From Luteolibacter pohnpeiensis (GTDB taxonomy: Bacteria; Verrucomicrobiota; Verrucomicrobiia; Verrucomicrobiales; Akkermansiaceae): a stretch of DNA of 64,000 bases. The translations under genes were made by a program, and so were the position numbers. The first letter of the stretch is position 1, and every line of letters begins with the position of its first letter. Positions 13,837-22,704 of the stretch are shown in pieces. The stretch is taken from contig NZ_JAENIJ010000023.1 of the NCBI RefSeq assembly GCF_016595435.1, forward strand, positions 1 to 64,000, written 5' to 3'. The notes under the pieces were generated by a model. That model was not told the DNA's origin. It saw nothing but the letters and a program-made list of their open reading frames with translations, and ran no database searches.

Positions 13837-15851
13837 GGAACCGGAGTGGGTGGTTGCCGAAGCCCCTCGAAGATTGCAATTAAGTCACGCGAAATAAGCT
13901 CTGGATAGGTCGCGGACTGAAATCTAATCAGCTCATCTCGCTTGCCCTCTTTCAACAGGGCTCCCCTGCCCGTGGCCGAGCCCAACCTATTCAAGGGTGC
14001 CCGAATCATCGTCTCGACATCGTGACCCCGTGTTGTGAGCCACCACTCCGGAATACCGATCCCCTGAAATCCAAGGTAATCGCAAGAAACCAGACTCGAA
14101 GAAGCGATACCAGCAATCGACGTTTCTCCTTCTAACCAGGAGCATAACGACCTGACGTATGACGCAACCTTCCCTTTCGATGGATTCACAAAATCCCTGA
14201 TCTGCTGCAGATCAGTTGGATTCGCCACGAAAGGTTCCGATACTCCTCGATGAACCAGATATGCTGCCAATGTCAGCGGATCATAAAGGTAATTCTCGAC
14301 GCTATATCGACCGAGCACACTGATAATCGCATCCGGTTGATTTGTCCCATCCTTGTCTATCAATCCACGAAAGCGTTCGAGGCCAAGAATGTGGAGCTTA
14401 GGTGCCCAGTTCCGGACTTGTGAGCATCCCCCTCCAACCCCATCGTCTCCCCTAGTGCTCGCGGCAATAAAAGTGAGAGATGGATTTGGGTCCACTAGTT
14501 TCTCTGAAACAAGCGCGGCATAGACTGGCTGATGATACTCTGGGTCGGCACTGGATTCGGTGATCACCATCACGTCAGATGAGGTTACCGTAACAAACCC
14601 CGCAGAAAGGATTTGTGTCGCATTACTCACCGAGCATCGGCGGATTTCCCTAGGTTTCCGAACAAGCTCGAAGACGCTCTCCTCTGGTGCCAGCGCGACT
14701 GTGCTCGGAGAATGGGTCGTCATAATGACTGCCACGTTGAGCTCATTAACGAATTTGCCAACGAGAGTTCCAATGAGCGATCGAGTGAATGATGGATGAA
14801 GAGGAGCATCCACTTCGTCCAAGAGAAGGAGTTTCGGGAGCTTGACGAGGCTCAGGTCACCACTGGCTTGGTAAAGCATCAGTGTAATTGCCAAGAGAAT
14901 CTTCTCTCCAGAAGAGAGTTCATCGGTCTTAATTAGCGTCCCGTCTTCCGGGTCTTCCAAGCGCAGTTGGAACTGCTGGTCAAGATTCCCAATTTTATTC
15001 TTCGGGCGTGTGAACCGGTGGCGGAAACCGGCGTTCGCTAGGACTTCGTTGGCGATATCCCATGGGGCATTTCCATAAAGCCGGTCGAAAGCCTCATCCT
15101 CAAGGTAATGGCGGTCACTATCCCCCTCTTGAGTATGGTAGTACTTGTTGATCTTATTGTATTCGTATGCGGCGTGCCATGCGGAGAACCAGTTCGCAAA
15201 TTCAAGCTGTAGGGTGTTCGTTGCATTCCAGGTCAACGGAAAGTGTGACCGCAACTCCTGTTCAGACACGGAGAGGGGTGAGATCCCGAGCTCTACAGCC
15301 CGCGATTCGAGCATAGCCCTCAAGTCCCCGTACTGATCGAGGTTGGATTTGAACCCAGCGACAATCCGCTGCCTGTGCGTTTCGAATGAATTCGCGAATG
15401 CTTTCGCTGAGCCCTCATCGAAAGGTGTCCCATTTCGAGTGCACATTAGGAGCGCAGCTTTAATCTCCTCCTGAGCAGCTTTCGCAAGCCAATGAGGATC
15501 AGCAATTTCCGCCTTTCCAGTCACTTTGTTCTGCAGGAAGTAATTTGTGAGTTCCTTGCCGTGGTTGGCTTGCGATTTGACAGCTTTGGTGATCGCCTGC
15601 TCCCGCTGTTTGTAAATCTGATCCGGGCTAGCGTTATCAGTGACTTTTGCTGCGAAGTTGCCCCAATCAAATGAGAGAATGTTCCCATCTGCTCGAGGCA
15701 AATCCTCGACTAATACAGCTCTGGATTTAATCGCCTCCAGCAGGTGCGTTTTCCCGGATCCATTCTTCCCAGTGATTACCACAAAGTTTGGGAGTTCTGC
15801 TGTGGGAAGGCTGGAGATTGATTTGTGCTGTTGGCTAAAGGTCAGCTTCAT
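13833..15851 (-). CDS. ABC-type ATPase/Toprim-like (DUF4435-like) fusion, merged-PARIS-like
   Basis: A 672-residue protein in two parts. Residues 1-400 are an ABC/SMC-like ATPase with Walker A GKNGSGKT (28-35), a helical insertion, signature LSSGE (312-316), Walker B LLLLDEVD (341-348) and switch His380. Residues 425-540 look like a Toprim/DUF4435 nuclease with Glu432, LIDKDG (Asp499, Asp501) and RYSVENYLYDP. PARIS defence consists of an AAA ATPase (AriA) and a DUF4435 protein (AriB), sometimes fused; it is triggered by anti-restriction proteins. Location inside an hsd operon fits a backup that responds when restriction is inhibited. The alternative is an OLD-like nuclease. Its lower GC suggests separate acquisition. 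Confidence 0.75.
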   Translation of the reverse strand: MKLTFSQQHKSISSLPTAELPNFVVITGKNGSGKTHLLEAIKSRAVLVEDLPRADGNILSFDWGNFAAKVTDNASPDQIYKQREQAITKAVKSQANHGKELTNYFLQNKVTGKAEIADPHWLAKAAQEEIKAALLMCTRNGTPFDEGSAKAFANSFETHRQRIVAGFKSNLDQYGDLRAMLESRAVELGISPLSVSEQELRSHFPLTWNATNTLQLEFANWFSAWHAAYEYNKINKYYHTQEGDSDRHYLEDEAFDRLYGNAPWDIANEVLANAGFRHRFTRPKNKIGNLDQQFQLRLEDPEDGTLIKTDELSSGEKILLAITLMLYQASGDLSLVKLPKLLLLDEVDAPLHPSFTRSLIGTLVGKFVNELNVAVIMTTHSPSTVALAPEESVFELVRKPREIRRCSVSNATQILSAGFVTVTSSDVMVITESSADPEYHQPVYAALVSEKLVDPNPSLTFIAASTRGDDGVGGGCSQVRNWAPKLHILGLERFRGLIDKDGTNQPDAIISVLGRYSVENYLYDPLTLAAYLVHRGVSEPFVANPTDLQQIRDFVNPSKGKVASYVRSLCSWLEGETSIAGIASSSLVSCDYLGFQGIGIPEWWLTTRGHDVETMIRAPLNRLGSATGRGALLKEGKRDELIRFQSATYPELISRDLIAIFEGLRQPPTPVP

Positions 15852-15869
15852 GCTTCGTTGTGCTTAGGG

Positions 15870-17330
15870 TCAAAGTTCACCGACAAATGCAACATAGAGA
15901 GTGGACTGACGGAGGCGGTTGGCGCGGGTGATTTGGCGGTCGAGTTCGGCTTCGAGGTGGTCGATGGCGGTGGTGCGGGCTTCGACTTCGGCGACGATTT
16001 GATGTTGTTCGGCGAGGGGTGGGAGCGGAAGCGGAATCGCCCGAAGGCTCGCCTGCGCGATGTTACGCATCGACAACTGATTGCCCGTCGCTCTCGATTC
16101 GATCTCCTTGCGTCCAAGTTTCGAGCGAAGCCAATACAGGGCGAACCTCTCAAGGCGTTCGATGAATCGAAATCTGAGGACCTTGTCGCTGAGCATCAAC
16201 CGCCGGTTGATCTGTTCGACGATGACTGGAGCACCCACCAGTTCGAGTGTGTTCGCGCGACTGAGGAGGAAGTCGCCCGGATGAATGATGTGCTCGTCGC
16301 GTATCTGATCACGACGAGTGACCGTTTTGCTTTCGAGTTCGTCGAACTTGCCCCATGTGACCGCGCTTATTTTTACCAGTCCTGTTTCGTCCGCCGTTGG
16401 CGGGCGTTCCTCGCACTTGAAGTTTTTTCCGGCTTCAATCGCCGAAATGACCGAATCGATGTTTGTGACCGTCCACGTTGAGGGAAGGTTCAAGTCTAGC
16501 CCCTCCGTCGCCTCTGGCTCTTTGTATTTGCCCCTCCCGTTCCAGATTTCGCGCCGCTGATCGAGAATTCGCTCAAGCAACTCCGAAGCCGGTTCAGTGT
16601 CGGGGTGTTGTTCGCGCCAGGCTTGGGTGAGTTGGCCGGTGACGGCGGCGGCGAGGACGGATTGACGGTAGCGTTGGAGTTGGGCTTTGGCGTGGCGCAA
16701 GGCGGCGACGCCGACGTCGAGCCGCGAAAAGAGTTCCTCAATCCGCGCCACGATGCGGCGTTGTTCCTCAACCGGCGGGAACGGAATCTCAAGTTCCTTG
16801 AGCTTGGAGCCATTGACGTTCGCTTGCCCAACTTGTTGCGAAACCACGGTTTTGATCCACGCTCGGCCAAACGGGGAATTCAGGTAGTAAGCGACCCACT
16901 CAGGAACGCCTTCCCGCAAGCGCACTTGGATTAGATAGGAAGCGAACGAGAAGGACTCGGGCTTGCCCCGATACACCGCAGTCTTCCCGACCAATTCGGC
17001 GCTGTTCGTGCGATTGAAGAGGAGATCGGCTGGTTCCAAAAACAACTGAGGGAACTCGTGATGATCGACCGGGAGATACTTGAGATTCGTGAAATCGAGA
17101 GCCCCATTCACGATGTTCCCCATGCGGAGCACGGGAATTCCGTCGGCATTCTCCGAAGTTTTGGCCGACGATCCGTAGCGAACCAATTCTGCAATGTCGC
17201 CAATTCTGCGCATCGACCAACCCTCTGCCGCCCCTTCAGGGTTCGGATGCGTGGAGGATGCGGGACCTGGGGCCTTGCCCCGTGCTAATGTCTTTCGCCC
17301 ATTCGGGGCTGATGTTGATCCCTTGCCCAT
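15870..17330 (-). CDS. hsdS: type I restriction-modification specificity subunit HsdS
   Basis: A 486-residue specificity subunit with two target-recognition domains, each followed by a conserved helix. The first half begins WSMRRIGDIAELVRYG and ends in EEQRRIVARIEELFSRLD with QSVLAAAVTGQLT. The second half ends in LAEQHQIVAEVEARTTAID with QSTLYVAFVGEL. The two recognition domains differ, so the target is a bipartite asymmetric sequence. It starts two bases after the stop of the 17333-18445 gene. The first 35 residues before GWSMRRIG look like a linker extension, and the start could be internal. Confidence 0.93.
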   Translation of the reverse strand: MGKGSTSAPNGRKTLARGKAPGPASSTHPNPEGAAEGWSMRRIGDIAELVRYGSSAKTSENADGIPVLRMGNIVNGALDFTNLKYLPVDHHEFPQLFLEPADLLFNRTNSAELVGKTAVYRGKPESFSFASYLIQVRLREGVPEWVAYYLNSPFGRAWIKTVVSQQVGQANVNGSKLKELEIPFPPVEEQRRIVARIEELFSRLDVGVAALRHAKAQLQRYRQSVLAAAVTGQLTQAWREQHPDTEPASELLERILDQRREIWNGRGKYKEPEATEGLDLNLPSTWTVTNIDSVISAIEAGKNFKCEERPPTADETGLVKISAVTWGKFDELESKTVTRRDQIRDEHIIHPGDFLLSRANTLELVGAPVIVEQINRRLMLSDKVLRFRFIERLERFALYWLRSKLGRKEIESRATGNQLSMRNIAQASLRAIPLPLPPLAEQHQIVAEVEARTTAIDHLEAELDRQITRANRLRQSTLYVAFVGEL

Positions 17331-17332
17331 TC

Positions 17333-18445
17333 TCAGAAATCCACGGTGATGTCACTTCCGAAGTGGAGGCCCGCGACTTCGGTCGCAGCCCGGATAATCG
17401 ACTTCTTCAGCGCGTTGTTGAGATTGGTCGCCACCATCCAGCCGCCGGACAGCACTTCGTGCATCTCGCGGAGATCAGGTCGATCCGGATACATGTCTTC
17501 GAGGCTCTGGGCGATGTAGCGACGCTTCCGGCCAGAACAGTCGGGATGCTGGGAACAGCGCTGAAGGAAGGTCGGATCACCTTTGGAAAGCTCAGTGAGC
17601 ACGATCACCATCGCATCCTTGGCATTGGAGTAGCCGAATGCCTTGCCCTTGATCAGCAGTTGCCCCTGTCGAGGAGCTTTCTGTTTGTTCATCGCAGGCA
17701 CAACCGGGAAGCCGGGGCCAGTCGGTGGTTTGGTCGGCTGCTTCGGCGCGACAGGACCGTTGCCCGTCACCGGGACGTAACCACCGTGGAGTCCGATCAG
17801 GAAATCGAAGATGTCGTCATCCTCCGGGCGGACTCCGGCCTTCGATTCGACGGCATCCGCAACGAGAGCCACGAGCAGTTCATCGCCCTTCTCCACAAGT
17901 TCCCTCCACGCTTCCGGGATGGCTTGTTTGGCCTCCTTCTGGCGGTTGCGATTCCGATACTCCCGAATCGCGTCCTCTAAAGCAGATCCGGTCTCCACGC
18001 GTGGCTTGTGCAGATACTTCGCGAGCACTGTGGCTGCCTGCTCGGTGGCTCGCTCAAAAAGGTCGAGCTTGTATACCCGCCTGTCTTCGTAGCTCCCTCG
18101 TTCGGCCGGAAGGTAAAATGACCAGGTCTTGCCATCGGTCAGGACGATGAATGGAACGCCGGTGTGGAAGGCATATTCAAGCGCCTGCCGCACGCCATCC
18201 TCGGCCTTCCCGGGTTGTTTGACTTCGATGAAAACGGCCGGCTTTGATGGCGGATGGCAGAGCGCAAAGTCGACACGCCCCTCGCCCGTCTGGAATTCGG
18301 GCCAGACCACATTGGTGTCGTATACATCCCAGCCGAGCACTTGCAGCAATCGCAAAACGATTCCCTGTGAGATCGATTGCTCGTTCGGGAAACGTCCTTG
18401 GCGGAGCTTCGCGGTGATGTCCTCGATGGTGGGATGCAGGTCCAT
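17333..18445 (-). CDS. extra type I restriction R-N-like nuclease protein
   Basis: A 370-residue protein with an HsdR N-terminal-like PD-(D/E)XK domain. Glu22 lies in the first helix, Asp59 in GRVDFAL and the E-V-K triad at 74-76 (FIEVKQPG), followed by the quality-control helix and the GVPFIVLTDGKTWSFY strand typical of HSDR_N. The middle is a linker. The C-terminal part (about 255-370) is a compact domain ending in GWMVATNLNN and AGLHFGSD, which I cannot name. There is no helicase motor. It sits between complete hsdR and hsdS genes with gaps of 8 and 2 bases, so it is expressed with them. It may be an effector or regulator. Confidence 0.75.
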   Translation of the reverse strand: MDLHPTIEDITAKLRQGRFPNEQSISQGIVLRLLQVLGWDVYDTNVVWPEFQTGEGRVDFALCHPPSKPAVFIEVKQPGKAEDGVRQALEYAFHTGVPFIVLTDGKTWSFYLPAERGSYEDRRVYKLDLFERATEQAATVLAKYLHKPRVETGSALEDAIREYRNRNRQKEAKQAIPEAWRELVEKGDELLVALVADAVESKAGVRPEDDDIFDFLIGLHGGYVPVTGNGPVAPKQPTKPPTGPGFPVVPAMNKQKAPRQGQLLIKGKAFGYSNAKDAMVIVLTELSKGDPTFLQRCSQHPDCSGRKRRYIAQSLEDMYPDRPDLREMHEVLSGGWMVATNLNNALKKSIIRAATEVAGLHFGSDITVDF

Positions 18446-18453
18446 AGTTTCGG

Positions 18454-21264
18454 CTAAGCAACGAGGATCTCGTTGAGTTCTTCAATGATCGGCTTCGGAT
18501 CTTCGTTTCCAAAAGCCTTGCGGGCGACGGCGAGCGGGACGCCTTCCTTGGAATCAACGTTTTGCCAGGCTTCGAGGTAGTCCTCCTGCTCGTCGGTGGG
18601 GAAGGCGCCGTTCAATGCAATGGTGTTCTTGATGATGTCGAGCCAGTGGCGTTGGGCGTCAGTGAAGCGCTCGCCCTGTTGGTCGAGCCACTGTTGGTAT
18701 CGCGCTTCGACGAGTTCAGGGAAGGGCGCGAGCGGTTGGTGCTCGGGATCGACGGTGTGGCGGACGAGGGTGATGAGGTTCGTGAGAACCTTGGCCGGGT
18801 CGGCGGTGGGCTTGCGCTTTTCGAGGTGCTCGTAGGCTTTCCAGACTTCGGCGGGGGCAATGTGGTAGGGCGGCCGGGCGACGGCTTCGGCGAGGGTCTT
18901 GAGTTCCTCGTAAACGAGGTGCCGTTTGGCGTTGGGGCGATTGTAGAGGATCTGCAGGGCGGTGATCTCGTCCTGATTGACTACGAGGAATTGCTTCCAG
19001 TTCTCGATGAGGCCGCGGGCCTTTTCCTCGTCGTAGCCGGTGGCGAGGACTTCGTCGCCGCTGAGGTGGTCGATGGTGACTTCGCGGTCGCGGCGTTTGG
19101 TTTCGAGGAGGGCGCGGTAGGCGGGGTTGGTGGCGAGGGGTTCGGTTGCTGTTTTCACCGCCAAGGCGCGAAGGTCGCCAAGTTCTGATTCTGTGGGTTC
19201 ACTGTCAGGGCCGTGCTGCGCACGGAATTGGTCGAGCGCGTGGTCGGGGTCGGTGGCTTGGAGGAGGTTGGAGGTGAGTTGTTTGAGGGAGATACCGCCG
19301 AGGGTTTGTAGCTCGGCCTTGTCGCTGTCGCTGAGGGACTGGTCGAGGCGGGCAAGGCGGTTGGCGAGGCTGGTGAGGGTGTCTTCGTCCCGGACGCCGA
19401 GGGCGACCTGCTGGAGGAGCTTGTCGAAGGGGACGGTGGGTTTGCGCTCGAGGGGGCGGGAGTCGGTCTTGTCGGACTCGGTGACGCCGACGGCATCGAC
19501 GAGGACGAAGCGGGACTTGCTGCCGGCGTCGGGGGTGACGGTGGCGAGGTCGGTGGGATCGATGGTGCGGGTGCCGCGGCCCTTCATCTGCTCGAAGTAG
19601 AGCTGGGAGCGGACGTCGCGCAGGAAGAGGAGGCACTCGAGCGGCTTGATGTCGGTGCCGGTGGCGATCATGTCGACGGTGACGGCGATGCGGAACTCGG
19701 GCGCGGTGCGAAAGGCCTTGATGATTTCCTCGGGCTTGGCGCCGGCCTTGTAGGTGACCTTCTTGCAGAAGTCGTTGCCCTTGCCGAACTCCTCGCGGAC
19801 GTGGGTGACGATGTCCTCGGCGTGGTTGTCGTCCTTGGCGAAGATGAGGGTTTTGGGAACCCAGGGAACGTCGAGTCCGAGCGACTCGGCGCGGGCGGGT
19901 CGGTCGGGGAAGAGGTCGGTGAATAGCTTTTCCCGGAAGGCCCGGATGACCGTGCGGATCTGGTCGGGGACGACGACGGAGCGGTCGAGCTGGGTCTTGG
20001 CGACCGTCTCGTCCTCGTCCTGGACGGCCCAGCGTTTCTCACGGGTGAGGCGATCGCGCTTCTGGTAGTCGAAGCCGGCGTCGAGCTTGGTGCCGCCCTC
20101 GGAGATGCGGGTCTTGATGCGGTAGATGTCGTAGCCGACGTTGACGCCATCGGCGACGGCCTGGACGTGGGGGTATTCGGTGACGAGGTTGCGGTTGAAG
20201 AAGCCGAGGGTGGCCTTGCTGGGGGTGGCGGTAAGGCCGATGAGGAAGGCGTCGAAGTAGTCGAGGACCTGCCGCCAGAGGTTGTAGATCGAGCGGTGGC
20301 ATTCATCGACGATAATGAAGTCGAAGGTCTCGATGGGGATGGCGGGGTTGTAGCTGACGGGGAGCGGCTCGCGGCTGGGGCCGCCGGTGCCGTCGAGCTC
20401 GTAGCCGGAGTGTTCGTCAGCCTCGTCGTCGAGGGGATTGTTGGTGAGCTGGGAGTAGAGGCGCTGGATGGTGGAGACGGTGACCTGGCAGACGGGATCA
20501 ATGCCGGCGGGGCCGAGCATCTGGACGTTGTAGAGGTCGGTGAACTTGCGGCCGTCGTCGGGGGTGGTGAACTGCTGGAATTCGTTGACGGTCTGGCGGC
20601 CGAGGTTGCCGCGGTCGACGAGGAAGAGGATGCGCTTCGCCCCGGCGTGCTTGATGAGGCGGTAGGCCTGGGTGACGGCGGTAAAAGTCTTGCCGGAGCC
20701 GGTGGCCATCTGGAGGAGGGCGCGGGGGCGGTTCCCGGCGAGGGAGGTTTCCAGGCCGGTGATGGCGGAGATCTGGCAGTCGCGTAGGGGCTCGGTGACG
20801 AGCGGGTGGGCGCTCGGGAGGGCCGCAAGGCGGGTGCGGAGGCTATCGGGCTGCTGGACGAGCTCGAGAAGGTGCTCGGGACGGTGGAAGGCGAAGACGG
20901 GGCGTGAGCGGGAGTCGGGGTCACGCTGGTCGCGGAAGTTGGTCTCGACGCCGGTGGTCTCGTAGGTGAAGGGCAGCGGATCGGTCCAGCGCTGGGGGAT
21001 CCAGTTCTTGGCGGCGGTATAGCGGGCGCTCTGATCTGCAACATGGGAGAGGGTTTCACCAGTTTTCTTGGCCTCGACGACACCGATAGCTTTTCCGTCG
21101 ACGAAAAGAACATAGTCTGCGGGGCCTCCCTCAGAGCGTAGTTCCCGAATGGCGATTCCCTTACCTGCAGCCAGGTTCAGTTCGTTAACGGACTGCACGA
21201 TCCACCCAGCGGCGCTCAATTGAGTGTCGATGTGCTTGCGGGCAACGAATTCAGGGGCAGACAT
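18454..21264 (-). CDS. hsdR: type I restriction endonuclease subunit HsdR
   Basis: A 936-residue motor nuclease. The N-terminal endonuclease domain has Asp50 and the E-A-K of GVVEAKK (64-66). The helicase core has ATGSGKT (187-193), DECH (319-322), GLTATP and the C-terminal helicase motifs ATGTDIKP and QMKGRGTRT. The C-terminal EcoEI_R-type helical region binds the methyltransferase core. The length fits the EcoEI-like family. It is the first gene of the leftward hsd operon. DNA here is very GC-rich, producing long spurious open frames on the opposite strand. Confidence 0.95.
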   Translation of the reverse strand: MSAPEFVARKHIDTQLSAAGWIVQSVNELNLAAGKGIAIRELRSEGGPADYVLFVDGKAIGVVEAKKTGETLSHVADQSARYTAAKNWIPQRWTDPLPFTYETTGVETNFRDQRDPDSRSRPVFAFHRPEHLLELVQQPDSLRTRLAALPSAHPLVTEPLRDCQISAITGLETSLAGNRPRALLQMATGSGKTFTAVTQAYRLIKHAGAKRILFLVDRGNLGRQTVNEFQQFTTPDDGRKFTDLYNVQMLGPAGIDPVCQVTVSTIQRLYSQLTNNPLDDEADEHSGYELDGTGGPSREPLPVSYNPAIPIETFDFIIVDECHRSIYNLWRQVLDYFDAFLIGLTATPSKATLGFFNRNLVTEYPHVQAVADGVNVGYDIYRIKTRISEGGTKLDAGFDYQKRDRLTREKRWAVQDEDETVAKTQLDRSVVVPDQIRTVIRAFREKLFTDLFPDRPARAESLGLDVPWVPKTLIFAKDDNHAEDIVTHVREEFGKGNDFCKKVTYKAGAKPEEIIKAFRTAPEFRIAVTVDMIATGTDIKPLECLLFLRDVRSQLYFEQMKGRGTRTIDPTDLATVTPDAGSKSRFVLVDAVGVTESDKTDSRPLERKPTVPFDKLLQQVALGVRDEDTLTSLANRLARLDQSLSDSDKAELQTLGGISLKQLTSNLLQATDPDHALDQFRAQHGPDSEPTESELGDLRALAVKTATEPLATNPAYRALLETKRRDREVTIDHLSGDEVLATGYDEEKARGLIENWKQFLVVNQDEITALQILYNRPNAKRHLVYEELKTLAEAVARPPYHIAPAEVWKAYEHLEKRKPTADPAKVLTNLITLVRHTVDPEHQPLAPFPELVEARYQQWLDQQGERFTDAQRHWLDIIKNTIALNGAFPTDEQEDYLEAWQNVDSKEGVPLAVARKAFGNEDPKPIIEELNEILVA

Positions 21265-21715
21265 TAACGAAGTTTGTAGGACAGAATCCTAACTGCAAAT
21301 AGTCACTAATTAGTCAACCGTTGAGACGCAAGCCTGCTGAGAGTCAAAATGCCTCTTTGCTTGCTACTTAAAGGTGTGGCACTTCCCACGTCTTCACAGA
21401 GATTAGTGGCGGGTATCGTCGGACAATAGGATAGGGTTGTCACTCTCAGGACCAGTTTGGTGCAATTCGAACCATCTTAGAGCCAACCATAGCACAGGGG
21501 ATAAATCGTTTTCATCTTTCATGCTGAGTTTGCCTTTCCAATTAATGGGAACGCAACAGCAACGAAAGTGAAGATACATCCGATCTGATCACCTTCGCGC
21601 CATTACGCCCAAAAGGCGGGCCGTGTGTAGGGAGTCGGGTGTGCAACCCGACATTTTAACCCACCTAATTCCTCTGTCCCAAAATCGGGATTATTACCTC
21701 CATTCGCCCTTGAAA
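21265..21715. other. intergenic region upstream of hsdR with a hairpin
   Basis: No gene seen in 450 bases. A perfect seven-base stem, GTCGGGT (21634-21640) with ACCCGAC (21646-21652) and a five-base loop, lies in the middle. It could be a regulatory hairpin or a relic end of a mobile unit. The hsdR promoter should lie in the left part, but no clear consensus is visible. Confidence 0.35.
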
Positions 21716-21741
21716 GTGAACAAAATACGGATTCTGTTCAC
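21716..21741 (+). repeat. 26-bp recombinase-type site, left copy
   Basis: Two 11-base arms, GTGAACAAAAT and ATTCTGTTCAC, form a near-perfect inverted repeat (10 of 11) around a four-base asymmetric centre, ACGG. The layout resembles the core sites of tyrosine recombinases. Its reverse complement matches the copy at 22406-22431 in 23 of 26 positions, including the centre. Confidence 0.7.
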
Positions 21742-21827
21742 GCTCTATAAAATGCCCTACATGGGCGCATTTTTCAAGCGAAATGAGCATGGCCTACGAT
21801 CGTATTCAGAATCTCTTGTAACTGTCG

Positions 21828-22400
21828 TCATATGCCCTTAGTGATCCAGATTTTATCGAACTGTTGACGGATGTCGTCGGTGATGTGGGTCGTATAAATC
21901 GAAGTTGTCTCAGATCGTTTGTGGCCGAGAAGCTCCTGAATCTTGCTCTGAATGAGTCCAATGGAAACACAGCCGATCGCGTAGCCGTGCCGCAATCCCT
22001 TAGGCGTGGCCTTGATTCCTTCGATCCCGGCCGACCGCATGCACGCTTTGATAATTTTCCAGCCGGTGGTCCTGCCAAAATTAAATAGGTAGCTGTCATC
22101 AGTCACTGGCAAAGCTAGAAGGCTTTCAATCAGAGCATCGGGAACTGGCACTGGTCGATAATGGATTTCTCTGCGTTGTTTGAGCGTAAGAAATACAAGG
22201 GATCTGCCACCTCGGTCGACGTGCGAGCGTTTCAGCGCCAGTGCTTCAGAAATTCGACAACCCGTGTTGAGAAGCACCATGCAGAATAGCCTATGAGCTG
22301 GATTAGTGAGCGTAGAAGCCGCCTCAAAAAACGCCAGTCTTTCGGCAAATGACGTGTATTTGCGATCTCCAACCCCGTCGTATAACGACCTCATTTTCAT
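21828..22400 (-). CDS. small solo tyrosine recombinase (catalytic domain only)
   Basis: A 190-residue tyrosine recombinase without the usual N-terminal core-binding domain. Active-site elements are Arg in NTGCRISEAL, Arg and His in KGLRHGYA (with Lys where most integrases have the first His), the second His in LLGHKRSETT and the Tyr nucleophile in SIYTTHITDD. This KGLRHG variant is seen in a group of short integrases of plasmids and transposons. The start ATG at 22400 has a strong AGGAGG that adjoins the right 26-bp site, so translation signals sit at the edge of the unit. The gene is bracketed by inverted 26-bp sites. Confidence 0.85.
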   Translation of the reverse strand: MKMRSLYDGVGDRKYTSFAERLAFFEAASTLTNPAHRLFCMVLLNTGCRISEALALKRSHVDRGGRSLVFLTLKQRREIHYRPVPVPDALIESLLALPVTDDSYLFNFGRTTGWKIIKACMRSAGIEGIKATPKGLRHGYAIGCVSIGLIQSKIQELLGHKRSETTSIYTTHITDDIRQQFDKIWITKGI

Positions 22401-22405
22401 GCCTC

Positions 22406-22431
22406 CTGAACAGAATCCGTATTCCGTTCAC
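22406..22431 (-). repeat. 26-bp recombinase-type site, right copy
   Basis: Arms (C)TGAACAGAAT and ATTCCGTTCAC surround the centre CCGT. Read on the minus strand it has the same orientation as the left copy, so the two sites are inverted relative to each other with matching centres (ACGG/CCGT). That is the geometry for inversion of the 716-bp segment between them. The site overlaps the leader of the recombinase gene and lies about 43 bases upstream of the rightward gene at 22475. Confidence 0.7.
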
Positions 22432-22474
22432 TCTATCGCATTCGACGATCAAAATCACCAACCTACTGAAAATT

Positions 22475-22699
22475 ATGACGATCCAGAAAATACTCGGCGA
22501 AAATGGCCCGATGAGTGAATTGTGCAATGGTAACAGCTGCCCCGCTGCAATTCTTGCAAGTGACGGTAACGTCTATGTGCAAGGATACTTGCTGAACTCT
22601 GATGCAGATCAAACTTTAGTGGCTCCAAGCGGTGAGGGCTTTGTGAGTATGCCTCTTGAAACTGCAAAGAAAATCGCGGCGCAGGTGGCTCAGCTGTGA
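22475..22699 (+). CDS. small hypothetical protein
   Basis: A 74-residue protein, MTIQKILGENGPMSELC..., with an alternative start at the Met at 22511 (MSELCNGNSCPAAIL). The core NSCPAAILASDGNVYVQGYLL, then VSMPLETAKKIAAQV, resembles a small beta-hairpin fold seen in short cargo proteins of mobile elements; I cannot name a family. Its promoter would lie in or next to the right 26-bp site, so inversion could affect it. Confidence 0.45.
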   Translation: MTIQKILGENGPMSELCNGNSCPAAILASDGNVYVQGYLLNSDADQTLVAPSGEGFVSMPLETAKKIAAQVAQL

Positions 22700-22704
22700 G
22701 TTAA

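Noticed and set aside
12670-13908. Long open frame antisense to hsdM
   Set aside because: A consequence of very GC-rich third positions; valine/glycine/aspartate-rich with no motif. Similar antisense frames lie over hsdR.
21462-21485. Possible left att copy of tRNA-Pro (AATTCGAACC)
   Set aside because: Only about nine bases match the tRNA T-arm; too short to be an att repeat.
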